From: an uncultured Clostridia bacterium
GTDB lineage: Bacteria; Bacillota; Clostridia; Christensenellales; Aristaeellaceae
NCBI GenBank assembly: GCA_934647305.1
Contig: CAKUFI010000011.1
Span: 1 to 55,148 of the forward strand
Reading direction: 5' to 3'
DNA: 55,148 nt
Made by a program: the position numbers and the translations under genes
Shown: positions 16,399 through 25,382 of the stretch, in pieces
Position numbering within the stretch: position 1 is the first letter of the stretch
Layout of the letters: the number at the start of each line of letters is the position of its first letter
Notes under the pieces: model-generated
Databases searched by the model: none
What the model was told of the DNA's origin: nothing
What the model saw: the letters and a program-made list of their open reading frames with translations, nothing else

Positions 16399-17160
16399 TC
16401 ATTCACCTGCCCTTTCGTGGCCCATGTAGAAGATCTGATTGCAGTAGGCGCGCATCATTTCGCGGTTGTGCGCCTCGCCGCCGTCCAAATTGGCTGAGAC
16501 GAACACCGGGGGCACGCCGCCCGCCTCGATCACCCGCTGTACGGCGCGGGTCATCATGGCGTTGAGCAGGGCCGCGCCCACGGCGGTCGAGGTCGGCCCG
16601 ATTTTTTCAGGCACGCCTTCAAGCGCGATACAGCCGTCGCCCAGGCAGCCGCCGTTGTCCAGCACCAGGTCGGCGACCTCGTACAGGTTTTTGCCGCTGG
16701 GATGGCGGGAGGTCACCTGCGTCGTGGCGGCCAGACTGGTCAGCGCGATGACGAAGGCGCCCTTTTCGCGGGCGCGCATCGCCGCGTCGACGGTGACTGT
16801 GTTGCGGCCCGAGACCGAGTGGATCAGGATCACGTCGCCCTCTCCCAGCGGGATGTTGTCGATGATGAGCCGGCCGTACTCGGGCAGGCGCTCCATCTGG
16901 GAGGTCATCGTGGCCGGGTCGATGTCCAGGTTCAGTCCGGCGGCGCGCACCGGGTTGATCGTAGCCATGCCGCCCGAGCGGTAGTACAGCTCAAGCGCCA
17001 GCAGCCCCGCGTGGCTGCACCCGAAGGCGAAAATGCTGCGGCCGGACAGCGTGGCCTCGGCCATTTTCCGCGCGCCCTGCTCCATGGCCTCGTGCTGGGT
17101 CTCGATTGCGCCCGCGAGGATGCGGCGCACGTTTTCCAGGTATTCGGTCATCACGTCCAT
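16399..17160 (-). CDS. SIS-domain sugar-phosphate isomerase-like protein
   Basis: A 253-residue protein of the UPF0309-type SIS family, which binds phosphosugars. The SIS fold is marked by FAFGCSHAGLLALELYYRSGG near residues 44-64 and by the Ser-rich HSVSGRNTVT loop near 114-123. Related proteins are isomerases or N-acetylglucosamine-6-phosphate-linked enzymes, and the substrate here is unknown. GGAG lies 8 bases before ATG 17160. It is 12 bases downstream of the TIM-barrel isomerase and probably forms one operon with it and the small downstream gene. Confidence 0.85.
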   Translation of the reverse strand: MDVMTEYLENVRRILAGAIETQHEAMEQGARKMAEATLSGRSIFAFGCSHAGLLALELYYRSGGMATINPVRAAGLNLDIDPATMTSQMERLPEYGRLIIDNIPLGEGDVILIHSVSGRNTVTVDAAMRAREKGAFVIALTSLAATTQVTSRHPSGKNLYEVADLVLDNGGCLGDGCIALEGVPEKIGPTSTAVGAALLNAMMTRAVQRVIEAGGVPPVFVSANLDGGEAHNREMMRAYCNQIFYMGHERAGE

Positions 17161-17172
17161 CGGAAGCGCTCC

Positions 17173-18054
17173 TTATTTGGCGTCCCAGGGGTTGGGCGCG
17201 AAGTCGCCGCCGCGGCACCAGCGCAGGTACCTGAGCGCGTGGATTTCGCCGGTGTATTCCCAGTCGCCGTTAAACAGGAAGTCATGATAGCCCTCAATGG
17301 ACATCATGCCCTGATAGCCGCTCTCCTGCAGCACCTCGAAGACCTCGCGCCAGTCGGTGTCGCCCAGGCCGGGGAAGCGGAACTCGACCGCCGGCTTCTG
17401 GCCGATGATGCCCTCGGAGGCGATCAGGTCGCGGCGCACGCGCGCGTCCTTGGCGTGCATGTGGATGATCTTTTTCACATACTTTCTCAGGTTTGCAATC
17501 GGGTCGATCAGCTGATAGATCTGATGGGCGGGCTCCCACTCCAGGCCCAGGCTGTCGCTGGGTACCGCGTCGAACATCATGTCCCACGCGCGCGGGTTGA
17601 AGCCGATGTTGCAGGTGCCCTTCTGCCAGGTGCCGCCCATCGGGCAGTTTTCGATGGCCAGGCGCACGCCCTTGTCCTCGGCGTGGCGGGTCAGCTCGCC
17701 GAAGACCTCCTTGAAGCGGGGCATGGCAGCCTCGACCGATTCGTCCTTGAGCGCGCCGGCGAAGGTGGAGACGGTGGTCGTGCCGAAGGCCTCGGCCATG
17801 TCGATGGCATGGTGCAGGGTCGCAAGCTGCTCCTCGTTCTGCAGCGGGTTGCAGTAGTAGCCCAGCGCGGAGACGCGGATGCCGGTGCCGTCCAGCAGCT
17901 CGTGCACCTGCGGGGCCAGCTCCTCGAGCTTCACCTCGCCCAGGGTCATGTGGAAGTTGACGGTGAAGCACTCAAAGCCCTTGTCCTTGAGCACGGGAAC
18001 CCACTGGGTGAAGTACTTTCCGGGAATGCAGGCGCCGACGGGAATCTGATACAT
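17173..18054 (-). CDS. Sugar phosphate isomerase/epimerase (xylose isomerase-like TIM barrel)
   Basis: A 293-residue AP-endonuclease-2/xylose-isomerase-like barrel. Barrel motifs with probable metal ligands are IENCPMGGTW (Glu), HMHAKDARV (His), FRFPGLGDTDW and MSIEGYHD (Glu). Family members isomerise or epimerise ketoses, inosose or hydroxypyruvate. With the SIS protein next door, a role in catabolism of an imported sugar is likely, but the substrate is not determined. ATG 18054 follows GAAGGAGGAAAA and is preferred over the in-frame ATG at 18072. Confidence 0.85.
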   Translation of the reverse strand: MYQIPVGACIPGKYFTQWVPVLKDKGFECFTVNFHMTLGEVKLEELAPQVHELLDGTGIRVSALGYYCNPLQNEEQLATLHHAIDMAEAFGTTTVSTFAGALKDESVEAAMPRFKEVFGELTRHAEDKGVRLAIENCPMGGTWQKGTCNIGFNPRAWDMMFDAVPSDSLGLEWEPAHQIYQLIDPIANLRKYVKKIIHMHAKDARVRRDLIASEGIIGQKPAVEFRFPGLGDTDWREVFEVLQESGYQGMMSIEGYHDFLFNGDWEYTGEIHALRYLRWCRGGDFAPNPWDAK

Positions 18055-18111
18055 GGTGTTTTCCTCCTTCAAGTAAATTCATGGATGCGCTTGTCTGCCG
18101 GGCGGGTCTTT

Positions 18112-19875
18112 TCAGACCAGCTTGGCGTACATTTTGTACAGGTTGTAGTACAGGCCCTTTTTCGCCAGCAGCTCCTCGTGCGTGCCCTGCTCCTCGATGC
18201 CGTTTTCGGTCAGCACCAGGATGACGCTGGCGTTCTGAATGGTGGTCAGGCGGTGCGCGATGGTGAAGGTGGTGCGGCCCACGGCCAGCTTTTCCAGCGA
18301 CTGCTGCACCAGGTGCTCGCTCTCGTTGTCCAGCGCCGAGGTCGCCTCGTCCAGGATCAGTATGGGCGGGTTCTTCAGGAACACGCGCGCGATGGAGATG
18401 CGCTGCTTCTGGCCGCCGGAGAGCTTCACGCCGTGCTCGCCGACATAGGTGTCGTAGCCGTTTTTGAGCTGCGAGATGAACTCGTGCGCCCCGGCCAGCT
18501 TGGCCGCCTCGACGATCTCCTCGCGGGTCGCGCCCGGCTTGCCGTAGGCGATGTTTTCGCCCACCGTGCCGCTGAACAGGTACACGTCCTGCTGCACCAC
18601 GCCCACCTGACTGCGCAGGGAGTGCATGGTCACGTCGCGCACGTCCTGGCCGTCGATGCGCACCGCGCCGCCGGTGACCTCATAAAAGCGCGGAATCAGG
18701 CTGCACATCGTGGTCTTGCCGCCGCCGGACGGGCCGACCAGCGCCACCGACTCGCCCGCCGGCACGTGCAGGTTGATGTTGGTCAGCACGTTGCCCAGCG
18801 CGTCGGAATAGGCGAAGCTCACGTGGTCGAAGTCGATTTCGCCCTTCGTGACCTTGAGCTCCTTCGCGTTCGGCGCGTCTTTGATGGTGACGGGCTGATC
18901 CATGATCTCCAGGAAGCGCTCGATGCCGGTCATGCCGCGCTGGAACTGCTCGGCGAATTCAACGATGCGGCGAATCGTGGCCAGGAGCGTCGTGACGTAG
19001 AGCAGGTAGGCCACCAGGTCGGCCGGCGTAATCTGCTTATTGATCATGAACAGCGCGCCCGCAACGACCACCGCGATGTACATCAGGCCGTCGAACATGC
19101 GGGTGGAGCTGTTGAAGCCGGCCATGAAGTAGTAGGTCTTTTTCTTGATCGCAAGGATCTTCTGGTTGCCCTGCTCGAATTTCTCCTCCTCGAGCGCCTC
19201 GTTGGCGAAGGAGCGCACCACGCGCACGCCCAGCAGGCTGTCCTCGACCTGGGCGTTCAGCTCGCCGATCTGATGGCGCTGCGCCTTGAACGCCTCGCGC
19301 AGCTTATGGTTGAAATGGGACGAGCAGACGAGCATAAAGGGCAGGATCATGAAGATGATCAGCGTCAGCCAGACGTTCATCGTGCACAGAATGGCGAACG
19401 CGGCGATCAGCTTGATGAACGCGATGAAGAACTCCTCCGGGCAGTGGTGCGCGAACTCGGTCACGTCGAACAGGTCAGAGGTGATGCGCGCCATGATCTG
19501 GCCCACCTTCGCCTCGTCGTAGTAGGCGTGGGGTAGCTCCTGCAGGTGCCTGAACAGGTCGCGCCGCATGTCGGTCTCCATGTAGGTGCCCATGATGTGG
19601 CCGGTGGACTGCATGTAGAAGTTGGCCGCGGTGTCGATGATGCGCAGCACTACGTACAGCCCGCCCAGGCGCAGCACGGTGGAGACGGTCAGCGCCGCCA
19701 GGTCGGTCATGCCGGTGTTGGTGATGTAGCGCACGATCATGGGAAGCACCAGGTCGCACACCGTGGTCAGGCTGGCGCAGAACAGGTCGAATACCAGCAC
19801 CTTCCAGTACTTTTTGTAGTAGGGCAGGAAACGGCGCGTCAGCTCGTAATTCCGGGCCTTCTTCTGTTGTGGCAT
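18112..19875 (-). CDS. ABC exporter, fused permease-ATPase half-transporter
   Basis: A 587-residue type IV ABC exporter half. The N-terminal ~320 residues hold the transmembrane domain (first segment VLVFDLFCASLTTVCDLV). The ATPase domain has Walker A GPSGGGKTT, signature LSGGQKQR, Walker B ILILDEATSALD and the switch His in TIAHRL. It is a multidrug/lipid-type homodimer or pairs with another half encoded elsewhere. ATG 19875 follows GGAGGAAAAG. The promoter at 19915-19943 lies directly upstream. The sugar-isomerase genes 57 bases downstream may be read from the same transcript. Confidence 0.9.
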   Translation of the reverse strand: MPQQKKARNYELTRRFLPYYKKYWKVLVFDLFCASLTTVCDLVLPMIVRYITNTGMTDLAALTVSTVLRLGGLYVVLRIIDTAANFYMQSTGHIMGTYMETDMRRDLFRHLQELPHAYYDEAKVGQIMARITSDLFDVTEFAHHCPEEFFIAFIKLIAAFAILCTMNVWLTLIIFMILPFMLVCSSHFNHKLREAFKAQRHQIGELNAQVEDSLLGVRVVRSFANEALEEEKFEQGNQKILAIKKKTYYFMAGFNSSTRMFDGLMYIAVVVAGALFMINKQITPADLVAYLLYVTTLLATIRRIVEFAEQFQRGMTGIERFLEIMDQPVTIKDAPNAKELKVTKGEIDFDHVSFAYSDALGNVLTNINLHVPAGESVALVGPSGGGKTTMCSLIPRFYEVTGGAVRIDGQDVRDVTMHSLRSQVGVVQQDVYLFSGTVGENIAYGKPGATREEIVEAAKLAGAHEFISQLKNGYDTYVGEHGVKLSGGQKQRISIARVFLKNPPILILDEATSALDNESEHLVQQSLEKLAVGRTTFTIAHRLTTIQNASVILVLTENGIEEQGTHEELLAKKGLYYNLYKMYAKLV

Positions 19876-19914
19876 GGGTCTTTTCCTCCGTATCATAAAA
19901 ACTCGCTTATCCGC

Positions 19915-19943
19915 ATTATACCACATCCCGCCCGAAGCCTCAA
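19915..19943 (-). promoter_or_regulatory. Promoter for the ABC exporter
   Basis: On the minus strand TTGAGG (19938-19943), 17-base spacer, TATAAT (19915-19920), 40 bases before the start codon. Confidence 0.7.
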
Positions 19944-19989
19944 TCACTTTTTCGGCAACAATTTGACCGCCCGCGATTGGCCCCGCGCA

Positions 19990-20021
19990 AAAAATCCCCG
20001 GGAGCCTTTCGACTCCCGGGG
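19990..20021 (-). terminator. Intrinsic terminator of nifJ
   Basis: CCCCGGGAG (19996-20004) pairs perfectly with CTCCCGGGG (20013-20021) around an 8-nt loop. On the minus strand it is followed by ATTTTTTG, 30 bases after the nifJ stop codon. Confidence 0.85.
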
Positions 20022-20050
20022 AATGCAGCCTTTTCAGGCGGTGGGTTTGA

Positions 20051-23000
20051 TTACTTCTCGGCCATCCTCTTGTAGGTGGCAAGACGCCTTGCGGCTTCGC
20101 CCTCAGCGCGGGTGAACAGCTCCTCGGCCGTGGTCGGGAACTGGCGCAGCAGGGAGGCATAGCGGTTCTCGCCGCGGATGAAGTCCTGATAGCTGGCGGT
20201 CGGATCCTTGCTGTCCACGGTGAGCGGGTTCTCATTGTCGGGATTGAAGCGGTACATCTGCCAGTAGCCGGCAGCGACGGCCTTCTTGATCTCGGCCTGA
20301 GCCTGGTTCATCTTGATGCCGTGGTTGATGCAGGGAGCGTAGGCGATGATCAGGGACGGGCCATGATAAGCCTCGGCCTCGGTCACGGCCTTGACCAGCT
20401 GCTCGGGATCGGCGCCCATGGCGACCTGCGCGACGTACACATAGCCGTAGGACATGGCCATCAGGCCCAGATCCTTCTTCTTGGTACGCTTGCCGGCAGC
20501 CGCGAACTTGGCGACCGCGCCGGTGGGAGAGGACTTGGAAGCCTGTCCGCCGGTGTTGGAGTACACCTCGGTATCGAGCACCAGCACGTTGACGTCCTCG
20601 TCCTGAGCCAGGACGTGATCCAGTCCGCCGTAGCCGATGTCGTAGGCCCAGCCGTCGCCGCCGAAGATCCAGACGGACTTCTTCACCAGCAGATCAGCGT
20701 CCGCCAGCACGGCCTGAGCCAGGTCGTTGTCCTTCTGCTCCTCGCAGGCCTCGATGACCTTCTTCGCGGCGGCCTTGGAGCCCTCCGCGTCGTTCATGTT
20801 CTCCAGCCACTCGTTGAGAGAAGCCTTGCAATGGGGGCAGGCGACCTCTTCGGCCAGCTTGGCGATACTCTCGGCCAGCTTGTTGCGGCGCTGGGTGATG
20901 GCCAGGTTCATGCCGAAGCCGAACTCGGCGTTGTCCTCGAACAGGCTGTTCGCCCAGGCGGGACCATGACCCTCGTCGTTGGTGGTATAGGGGCAGGTCG
21001 GGGCGGAGCCGCCGTAAATGGAGGAGCAGCCGGTGGCGTTGGCGACGATCATGCGATCGCCGAACAGCTGGGTGATGAGCTTGACATAGGGAGTCTCGCC
21101 GCAGCCAGCGCAGGCGCCGGAGAACTCGAACAGGGGCTTCTTGAACTGCGAGCCCTTGACGGACTTGGTGTTCAGCGGGCCCTTGTACTCAGGCAGCGTC
21201 TGGGCGAATTCCCAGTCAGCCTCTTCGTGAGCCTGGGTAGCCAGCGGCTTCATGACCAGAGCCTTCTCCTTGGCCGGGCAGACGCCCACGCAGTTTTCGC
21301 AGCCGGTGCAATCCAGCGGGGAGAGCTGCATGCGGTACTTCAGGCCGGCGAATTCCTTGCCGATCGCGGGCTTGGTGACGAAGGTCTCGGGGGCATTCGC
21401 CAGCTGCTCGTCGGTGGCCAGGTAGGGACGGATGCAGGCGTGCGGGCAGACCAGCGCGCAGCGGCCGCACTGAATACACTTGGTGACGTCCCACTCGGGA
21501 ACCTTAACGGCGATGCCGCGCTTCTCGAACTTGGTGGTGCCGGTGGGCACGATGCCGCCGGCAGCCTTGACGTCCTTGGCGAACACGGACACGGGCAGCT
21601 TGTCGCCCTCCTGCGCCAGGATGGGGGTCACGACGTTCTTGAAGTACTCAGTCGCCTCGATATGCACGGGCTCGGCGCCGGTGGTGGCGTTGGCCCATTC
21701 CTCGGGCACCTTGACCTCGTTGAGGCCGGTGACCGCGATGTCGATGGCGTCCCAGTTCATCTTGACGACCGCGTCGCCCTTCTTGCCGTAGGACTTCTTG
21801 GCGTACGCCTTCATGTACTCATCCGCCTGCTCATAGGGGATGATGTTGGCCAGCTTGAAGAACGCGGCCTGCATGATGGTGTTGATGCGTCCGCCCATGC
21901 CGACCTGAGCGGCCAGCTTGATGGCGTCGATGGTGTATAGACGGGCATGCTTCTTGGCCAGCAGGCGCTTCATGGAGGCGGGCAGCTGATCGTTGAGCTC
22001 CTCGGCGGTCCAGGGGCAGTTGAGCAGGAACACGCCGCCGTCCTTCAGCGCGGACACCATGTCATACTTGGTGACATAGGCCGGGTTGTGGCAGGCGATG
22101 AAGTTCGCGGAGTCGATCAGATAAGGAGACTGGATCTTCTTATCGCCGAAGCGCAGGTGAGACACGGTGATGCCGCCCGACTTCTTGGAGTCGTAGGAGA
22201 AATAGGCCTGAGCGTACTTCTCGGTGTGATCGCCGATGATCTTGATGGAGTTCTTGTTCGCGCCGACGGTGCCGTCAGAGCCCAGGCCGTAGAACATGCA
22301 GGCCACGGTTCCCTCGGGAGCCGCGTCCAGCGTCTCGCCCAGTTCGAGGGAGGTGCCGGTCACGTCGTCGATGATGCCCACGGTGAAGTGGTTCTTGGGC
22401 TCGGCCTTGGCCAGGTTGTCGTACACGGCCTTGACCATGGTGGGGTTGAACTCCTTGGAGCCCAGACCGAAGCGGCCGCCCACGACGGTGATGTCGTGCA
22501 TGCCGGCCTCACGCAGCGCGGAGCAGACGTCCTCGTACAGGGGCTCGCCCAGGGAGCCGGCTTCCTTCGTGCGATCCAGCACTGCGATCTTCTTGCAGGC
22601 GGCGGGGATGGCGGAGAGGAAGTGCTTCATGGAGAAGGGGCGATACAGGTGAACCTTGATCAGGCCCAGCTTCTCGCCGTGCTTGTTGAGGTAGTTGATG
22701 GTCTCCTCGATGGCGTCGCAGCCGGAGCCCATGGCGATGACCACGCGATCGGCCTCGGGGTCGCCGCAGTAGTCGAAGGGCTTGTAGTGACGGCCGGTCA
22801 GCTCGCCCACCTTGTTCATCATCTCTTCGACGATGTCGGGGGTGGCGTTGTAGTACTTGTTCGCCGCCTCACGGCCCTGGAAGTAGATGTCGGGGTTCTG
22901 CGCGGTGCCGCCCTGATGCGGATGCTCGGGGTTCATGCCGCGGCTGCGGAAGGCCTTGATGGCGTCCCAGTCGACCAGCGTGGCGATCTCGTCGTAGTCG

Positions 23001-23554
23001 ATGCCGTCGATCTTCTGGATCTCATGGCTGGTGCGGAAGCCGTCGAAGAAGTGCAGGAAGGGCACGTTGGCCTTGAGGGTGGACAGATGGGCGACCAGCG
23101 CCATGTCCATCGCTTCCTGGACGGAGTTGGAGGCCAGCATCGCGAAGCCGGTCTGACGGCAGGCCATGACGTCGGAGTGGTCTCCGAAGATGGACAGCGC
23201 GTGATAGGCCAGCGCGCGGGCGGACACATGGAAGACGCAGGGCAGCAGCTCGCCGGCGATCTTGTACATGTTGGGGATCATCAGCAAGAGGCCCTGGGAA
23301 GCGGTAAAGGTGGTGGTCAGCGCGCCCGCGGCCAGGGAGCCGTGCACGGCGCCGGCAGCGCCCGCCTCGGACTGCATCTCGGCGATGCGGACCTTCTGGC
23401 CGAACAGGTTGACTCGGCCGTTGGCAGCCCACTCGTCCGAAACCTCAGCCATGGGCGAGGACGGCGTGATGGGATAGATGGCCGCCACATCGCTGAAAGC
23501 ATATGCAATGTGGCCGACAGCGGTATTGCCGTCAATGGTCATTTTGGTGCTCAT
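20051..23554 (-). CDS. nifJ: Pyruvate:ferredoxin (flavodoxin) oxidoreductase
   Basis: Single-chain 1167-residue PFOR that cleaves pyruvate with CoA to acetyl-CoA and CO2 and reduces ferredoxin. In order it has the N-terminal pyrimidine/transketolase-like domain (AAIYPITPSSPMAE), a CoA-binding region, a 2x[4Fe-4S] ferredoxin domain (CIQCGRCALVCPHAC and CTGCENCVGVCP), and the TPP domain with CAGCGETPY, ATGCSSIYGG and DTEVYSNTGGQ. The third cluster's cysteines appear in the TPP part. The length is normal for the family. ATG 23554 follows GGAGGTAATTCC. It is monocistronic, with its own promoter and terminator. Its reduced ferredoxin is the substrate for the Rnf complex encoded at 35487-40897. Confidence 0.96.
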   Translation of the reverse strand: MSTKMTIDGNTAVGHIAYAFSDVAAIYPITPSSPMAEVSDEWAANGRVNLFGQKVRIAEMQSEAGAAGAVHGSLAAGALTTTFTASQGLLLMIPNMYKIAGELLPCVFHVSARALAYHALSIFGDHSDVMACRQTGFAMLASNSVQEAMDMALVAHLSTLKANVPFLHFFDGFRTSHEIQKIDGIDYDEIATLVDWDAIKAFRSRGMNPEHPHQGGTAQNPDIYFQGREAANKYYNATPDIVEEMMNKVGELTGRHYKPFDYCGDPEADRVVIAMGSGCDAIEETINYLNKHGEKLGLIKVHLYRPFSMKHFLSAIPAACKKIAVLDRTKEAGSLGEPLYEDVCSALREAGMHDITVVGGRFGLGSKEFNPTMVKAVYDNLAKAEPKNHFTVGIIDDVTGTSLELGETLDAAPEGTVACMFYGLGSDGTVGANKNSIKIIGDHTEKYAQAYFSYDSKKSGGITVSHLRFGDKKIQSPYLIDSANFIACHNPAYVTKYDMVSALKDGGVFLLNCPWTAEELNDQLPASMKRLLAKKHARLYTIDAIKLAAQVGMGGRINTIMQAAFFKLANIIPYEQADEYMKAYAKKSYGKKGDAVVKMNWDAIDIAVTGLNEVKVPEEWANATTGAEPVHIEATEYFKNVVTPILAQEGDKLPVSVFAKDVKAAGGIVPTGTTKFEKRGIAVKVPEWDVTKCIQCGRCALVCPHACIRPYLATDEQLANAPETFVTKPAIGKEFAGLKYRMQLSPLDCTGCENCVGVCPAKEKALVMKPLATQAHEEADWEFAQTLPEYKGPLNTKSVKGSQFKKPLFEFSGACAGCGETPYVKLITQLFGDRMIVANATGCSSIYGGSAPTCPYTTNDEGHGPAWANSLFEDNAEFGFGMNLAITQRRNKLAESIAKLAEEVACPHCKASLNEWLENMNDAEGSKAAAKKVIEACEEQKDNDLAQAVLADADLLVKKSVWIFGGDGWAYDIGYGGLDHVLAQDEDVNVLVLDTEVYSNTGGQASKSSPTGAVAKFAAAGKRTKKKDLGLMAMSYGYVYVAQVAMGADPEQLVKAVTEAEAYHGPSLIIAYAPCINHGIKMNQAQAEIKKAVAAGYWQMYRFNPDNENPLTVDSKDPTASYQDFIRGENRYASLLRQFPTTAEELFTRAEGEAARRLATYKRMAEK

Positions 23555-23631
23555 TGGAATTACCTCCTTCAAGATTTGTCGGATGCGCGCGAAACCAGTC
23601 CGCGCACGCCCGGATAACCGTCAACACGTAT

Positions 23632-23660
23632 ATTATAATGATCTTCGATCTGCAAGTCAA
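23632..23660 (-). promoter_or_regulatory. Promoter for nifJ
   Basis: On the minus strand TTGACT (23655-23660), 17-base spacer, TATAAT (23632-23637), 78 bases before the start codon. Confidence 0.75.
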
Positions 23661-23738
23661 GCGGATGACCGGTCTGTTAACACCAAAGTGCGCAAAAAAA
23701 AGCACCCCGCCGTGTACTCACAACAGGATACTTTTTGG

Positions 23739-23856
23739 AATCCGGCAGCGACTTATCCTCCCGGGCCGTTTCCAGCCAAGTACTTTCAGCGCGAAGGGGC
23801 TTAACTTCTGTGTTCGGGATGGGAACAGGTGGATCCCCCCTGCCATAACCACCGGA
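23739..23856 (-). rRNA. rrf: 5S ribosomal RNA, not linked to 16S/23S
   Basis: On the minus strand the sequence contains the hallmark 5S core (CCCATCCCGAACACAG then AAGTTAAG). The ends pair as helix I (TCCGGTGG at the 5' side, CTGCCGGA at the 3' side), giving about 118 nt. No 23S sequence lies upstream, so this is a solitary copy. A run of eight T on the minus strand about 45 bases downstream may mark its end. The ends are placed by pairing and could shift by one or two bases. Confidence 0.93.
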
Positions 23857-23886
23857 AAATGAAAAACATTTCGTGGAACAAGTGAT

Positions 23887-23915
23887 AGTATAACACGGCT
23901 CCACGGGAATGTCCA
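23887..23915 (-). promoter_or_regulatory. Own promoter of the solitary 5S gene
   Basis: On the minus strand TGGACA (23910-23915), 17-base spacer, TATACT (23887-23892), 30 bases before the mature 5' end. Confidence 0.65.
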
Positions 23916-24025
23916 GCCCTAATCACATTTTTAACACAATTTGTTTCGAGGGACGAAGACGTCCTCTCCTCGCGGACGAGTGCCCGCGAACGCCTGTTAA
24001 ATGAGGACGCGGGCGGCAAAAGCGC

Positions 24026-24054
24026 TTGACGCGCGCCGGGAAAACGTTCATAAT
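24026..24054 (+). promoter_or_regulatory. Promoter for the split ThrE exporter
   Basis: TTGACG (24026-24031), 17-base spacer, CATAAT (24049-24054), 38 bases before the ATG. Confidence 0.6.
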
Positions 24055-24092
24055 ATTCGTCGGAAAAGAACGGGAGCACGGGAGGCGCGGCC

Positions 24093-24866
24093 ATGGAGGA
24101 GCGACTGGAGCGCGTGGCGCAGCTGGCGCGGCGCGCGGCGCAGCAGATGCTGAAAAACGGCGGCGAGATCTATCGCGTGGAGGAGGTCGTGCGCCACATC
24201 GGCGGGGCCTTCGGGTACGAGACAGAGGTCATCGCCTTCACCACCGGCATCACCATGACGATGCGGGACGTCAGGACTGGCCAGTCCTGCTCGCGCATCG
24301 GCCGGGTGTCCACGCGCGGGGTCGACCTGACGCGCCTGGCAAGGGTCAACGAGCTGTCCCGCGCGCTGTGCGAGGGCCGGCTGGACCTGGCCGGGGCGGA
24401 GCGCGAGCTGGACGAGATCGAGCGCATCAGGGACGTGCCCATGGGATTGAGCATCGTGCTGGCGGCGGGCTCGGCCGGCTTTTTCTCAGTCATGTTCGGC
24501 GGCGGGTGGCTGGATTTTCTGGCCGCGGGCCTGTGTGGGGCGATGGTGAAGCTGGCCTGCGCGCTGCTGCCCATGCAGTCCTCCGGGCCGATGATCTGCA
24601 TACTCAGCGGCTTTCTGTCCGCCTTTCTGGGGCGCGGCGCGGCGTTTCTCGCGGGCGCGGCCGACATGGATCGGATTATCGTCTCCACTTTAATGCCCTT
24701 CCTGCCCGGCCTGTCCTTCACCAACGCCATCCGCGACGGCATGAACGGCGACTTGATCTCGGGCGGTGCGCGCGTGGGCGACGCGCTGACGCAGGCGGTT
24801 ATCATGGCCGGCGGCGTGGGCGTCGGGCTGTGGGTGTGGGCGAAGCTGTTGGGAGGCGGCGTCTGA
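24093..24866 (+). CDS. Threonine/serine exporter family protein, larger subunit (YjjP/ThrE N-part)
   Basis: A 257-residue member of the DUF1212/ThrE family. A cytosolic N-terminal part (about 1-120, with GGEIYRVEEVVRHI and TRGVDLTRLARVNEL motifs) is followed by several hydrophobic segments (VLAAGSAGFFSVMFGGGW onwards). The characteristic PGLSFTNAIRDG motif is near the end. With the next gene it makes a two-subunit inner-membrane exporter of threonine/serine or a small dicarboxylate such as succinate. Which one cannot be read from sequence. GGGAGGCG precedes ATG 24093. Confidence 0.87.
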   Translation: MEERLERVAQLARRAAQQMLKNGGEIYRVEEVVRHIGGAFGYETEVIAFTTGITMTMRDVRTGQSCSRIGRVSTRGVDLTRLARVNELSRALCEGRLDLAGAERELDEIERIRDVPMGLSIVLAAGSAGFFSVMFGGGWLDFLAAGLCGAMVKLACALLPMQSSGPMICILSGFLSAFLGRGAAFLAGAADMDRIIVSTLMPFLPGLSFTNAIRDGMNGDLISGGARVGDALTQAVIMAGGVGVGLWVWAKLLGGGV

Positions 24867-25285
24867 TGGATGTGGTGTGGATTCTTCTGGGCAGCTTCGG
24901 GGCGTGCGCCTTTTTCGCGCTGCTGTTTCACTGCCCCAAAAACTGCGTGCTGGCCGCCTCGCTGATCGGCACGGCGGGCTACGCGGCGTATCTCTTCGGC
25001 ACACGGCTGCTGGGCTCGAGCGTGGCGGGCGCGTTTGCCGACGCGCTGGTCATCGCGATACTCAGCGAGATCATGGCGCGCAAAAAGAAGGCTCCGGCCA
25101 CGCTGTTCGCCAGCGTGGGGCTGATCCCGGTCGTACCCGGCGGCGGCATGTATCGCACGATGCACGCGCTGATCCAGGGCAACTACCCGGCCGCGGCCAA
25201 CTACGGCGTGGAGACGGTGCTCATCGCGGGCAGCCTGGCGCTGGCGGTGGCGCTGGTGTCGTCGGTCGTGCGCGCCCGAAAATGA
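24866..25285 (+). CDS. Threonine/serine exporter family protein, smaller subunit (YjjB/ThrE C-part)
   Basis: A 139-residue membrane protein of the ThrE_2 (DUF3815) family with four hydrophobic segments and the family motif PVVPGGGMYRTM. The ATG shares one base with the TGA of the preceding gene, so translation is coupled. It corresponds to the C-terminal half of single-chain ThrE. The longer frame upstream of this ATG is only a shadow of the first subunit. Confidence 0.88.
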   Translation: MDVVWILLGSFGACAFFALLFHCPKNCVLAASLIGTAGYAAYLFGTRLLGSSVAGAFADALVIAILSEIMARKKKAPATLFASVGLIPVVPGGGMYRTMHALIQGNYPAAANYGVETVLIAGSLALAVALVSSVVRARK

Positions 25286-25327
25286 GCGCTCTCATGCAAT
25301 TGTAATCAAAGCCTTATCCGCGCTTTG

Positions 25328-25356
25328 TTGCAGGCCGCGCGCGCCGGTGGTAAACT
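25328..25356 (+). promoter_or_regulatory. Possible promoter for the LiaF-like gene
   Basis: TTGCAG (25328-25333), 17-base spacer, TAAACT (25351-25356), 27 bases before the ATG. Confidence 0.5.
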
Positions 25357-25382
25357 GATGCCATCGAAAGGTGGAATGACGA

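Noticed and set aside
23857..24090. A 23S rRNA gene upstream of the 5S
   Set aside because: The sequence there shows no 23S features and holds a promoter for the 5S gene instead.
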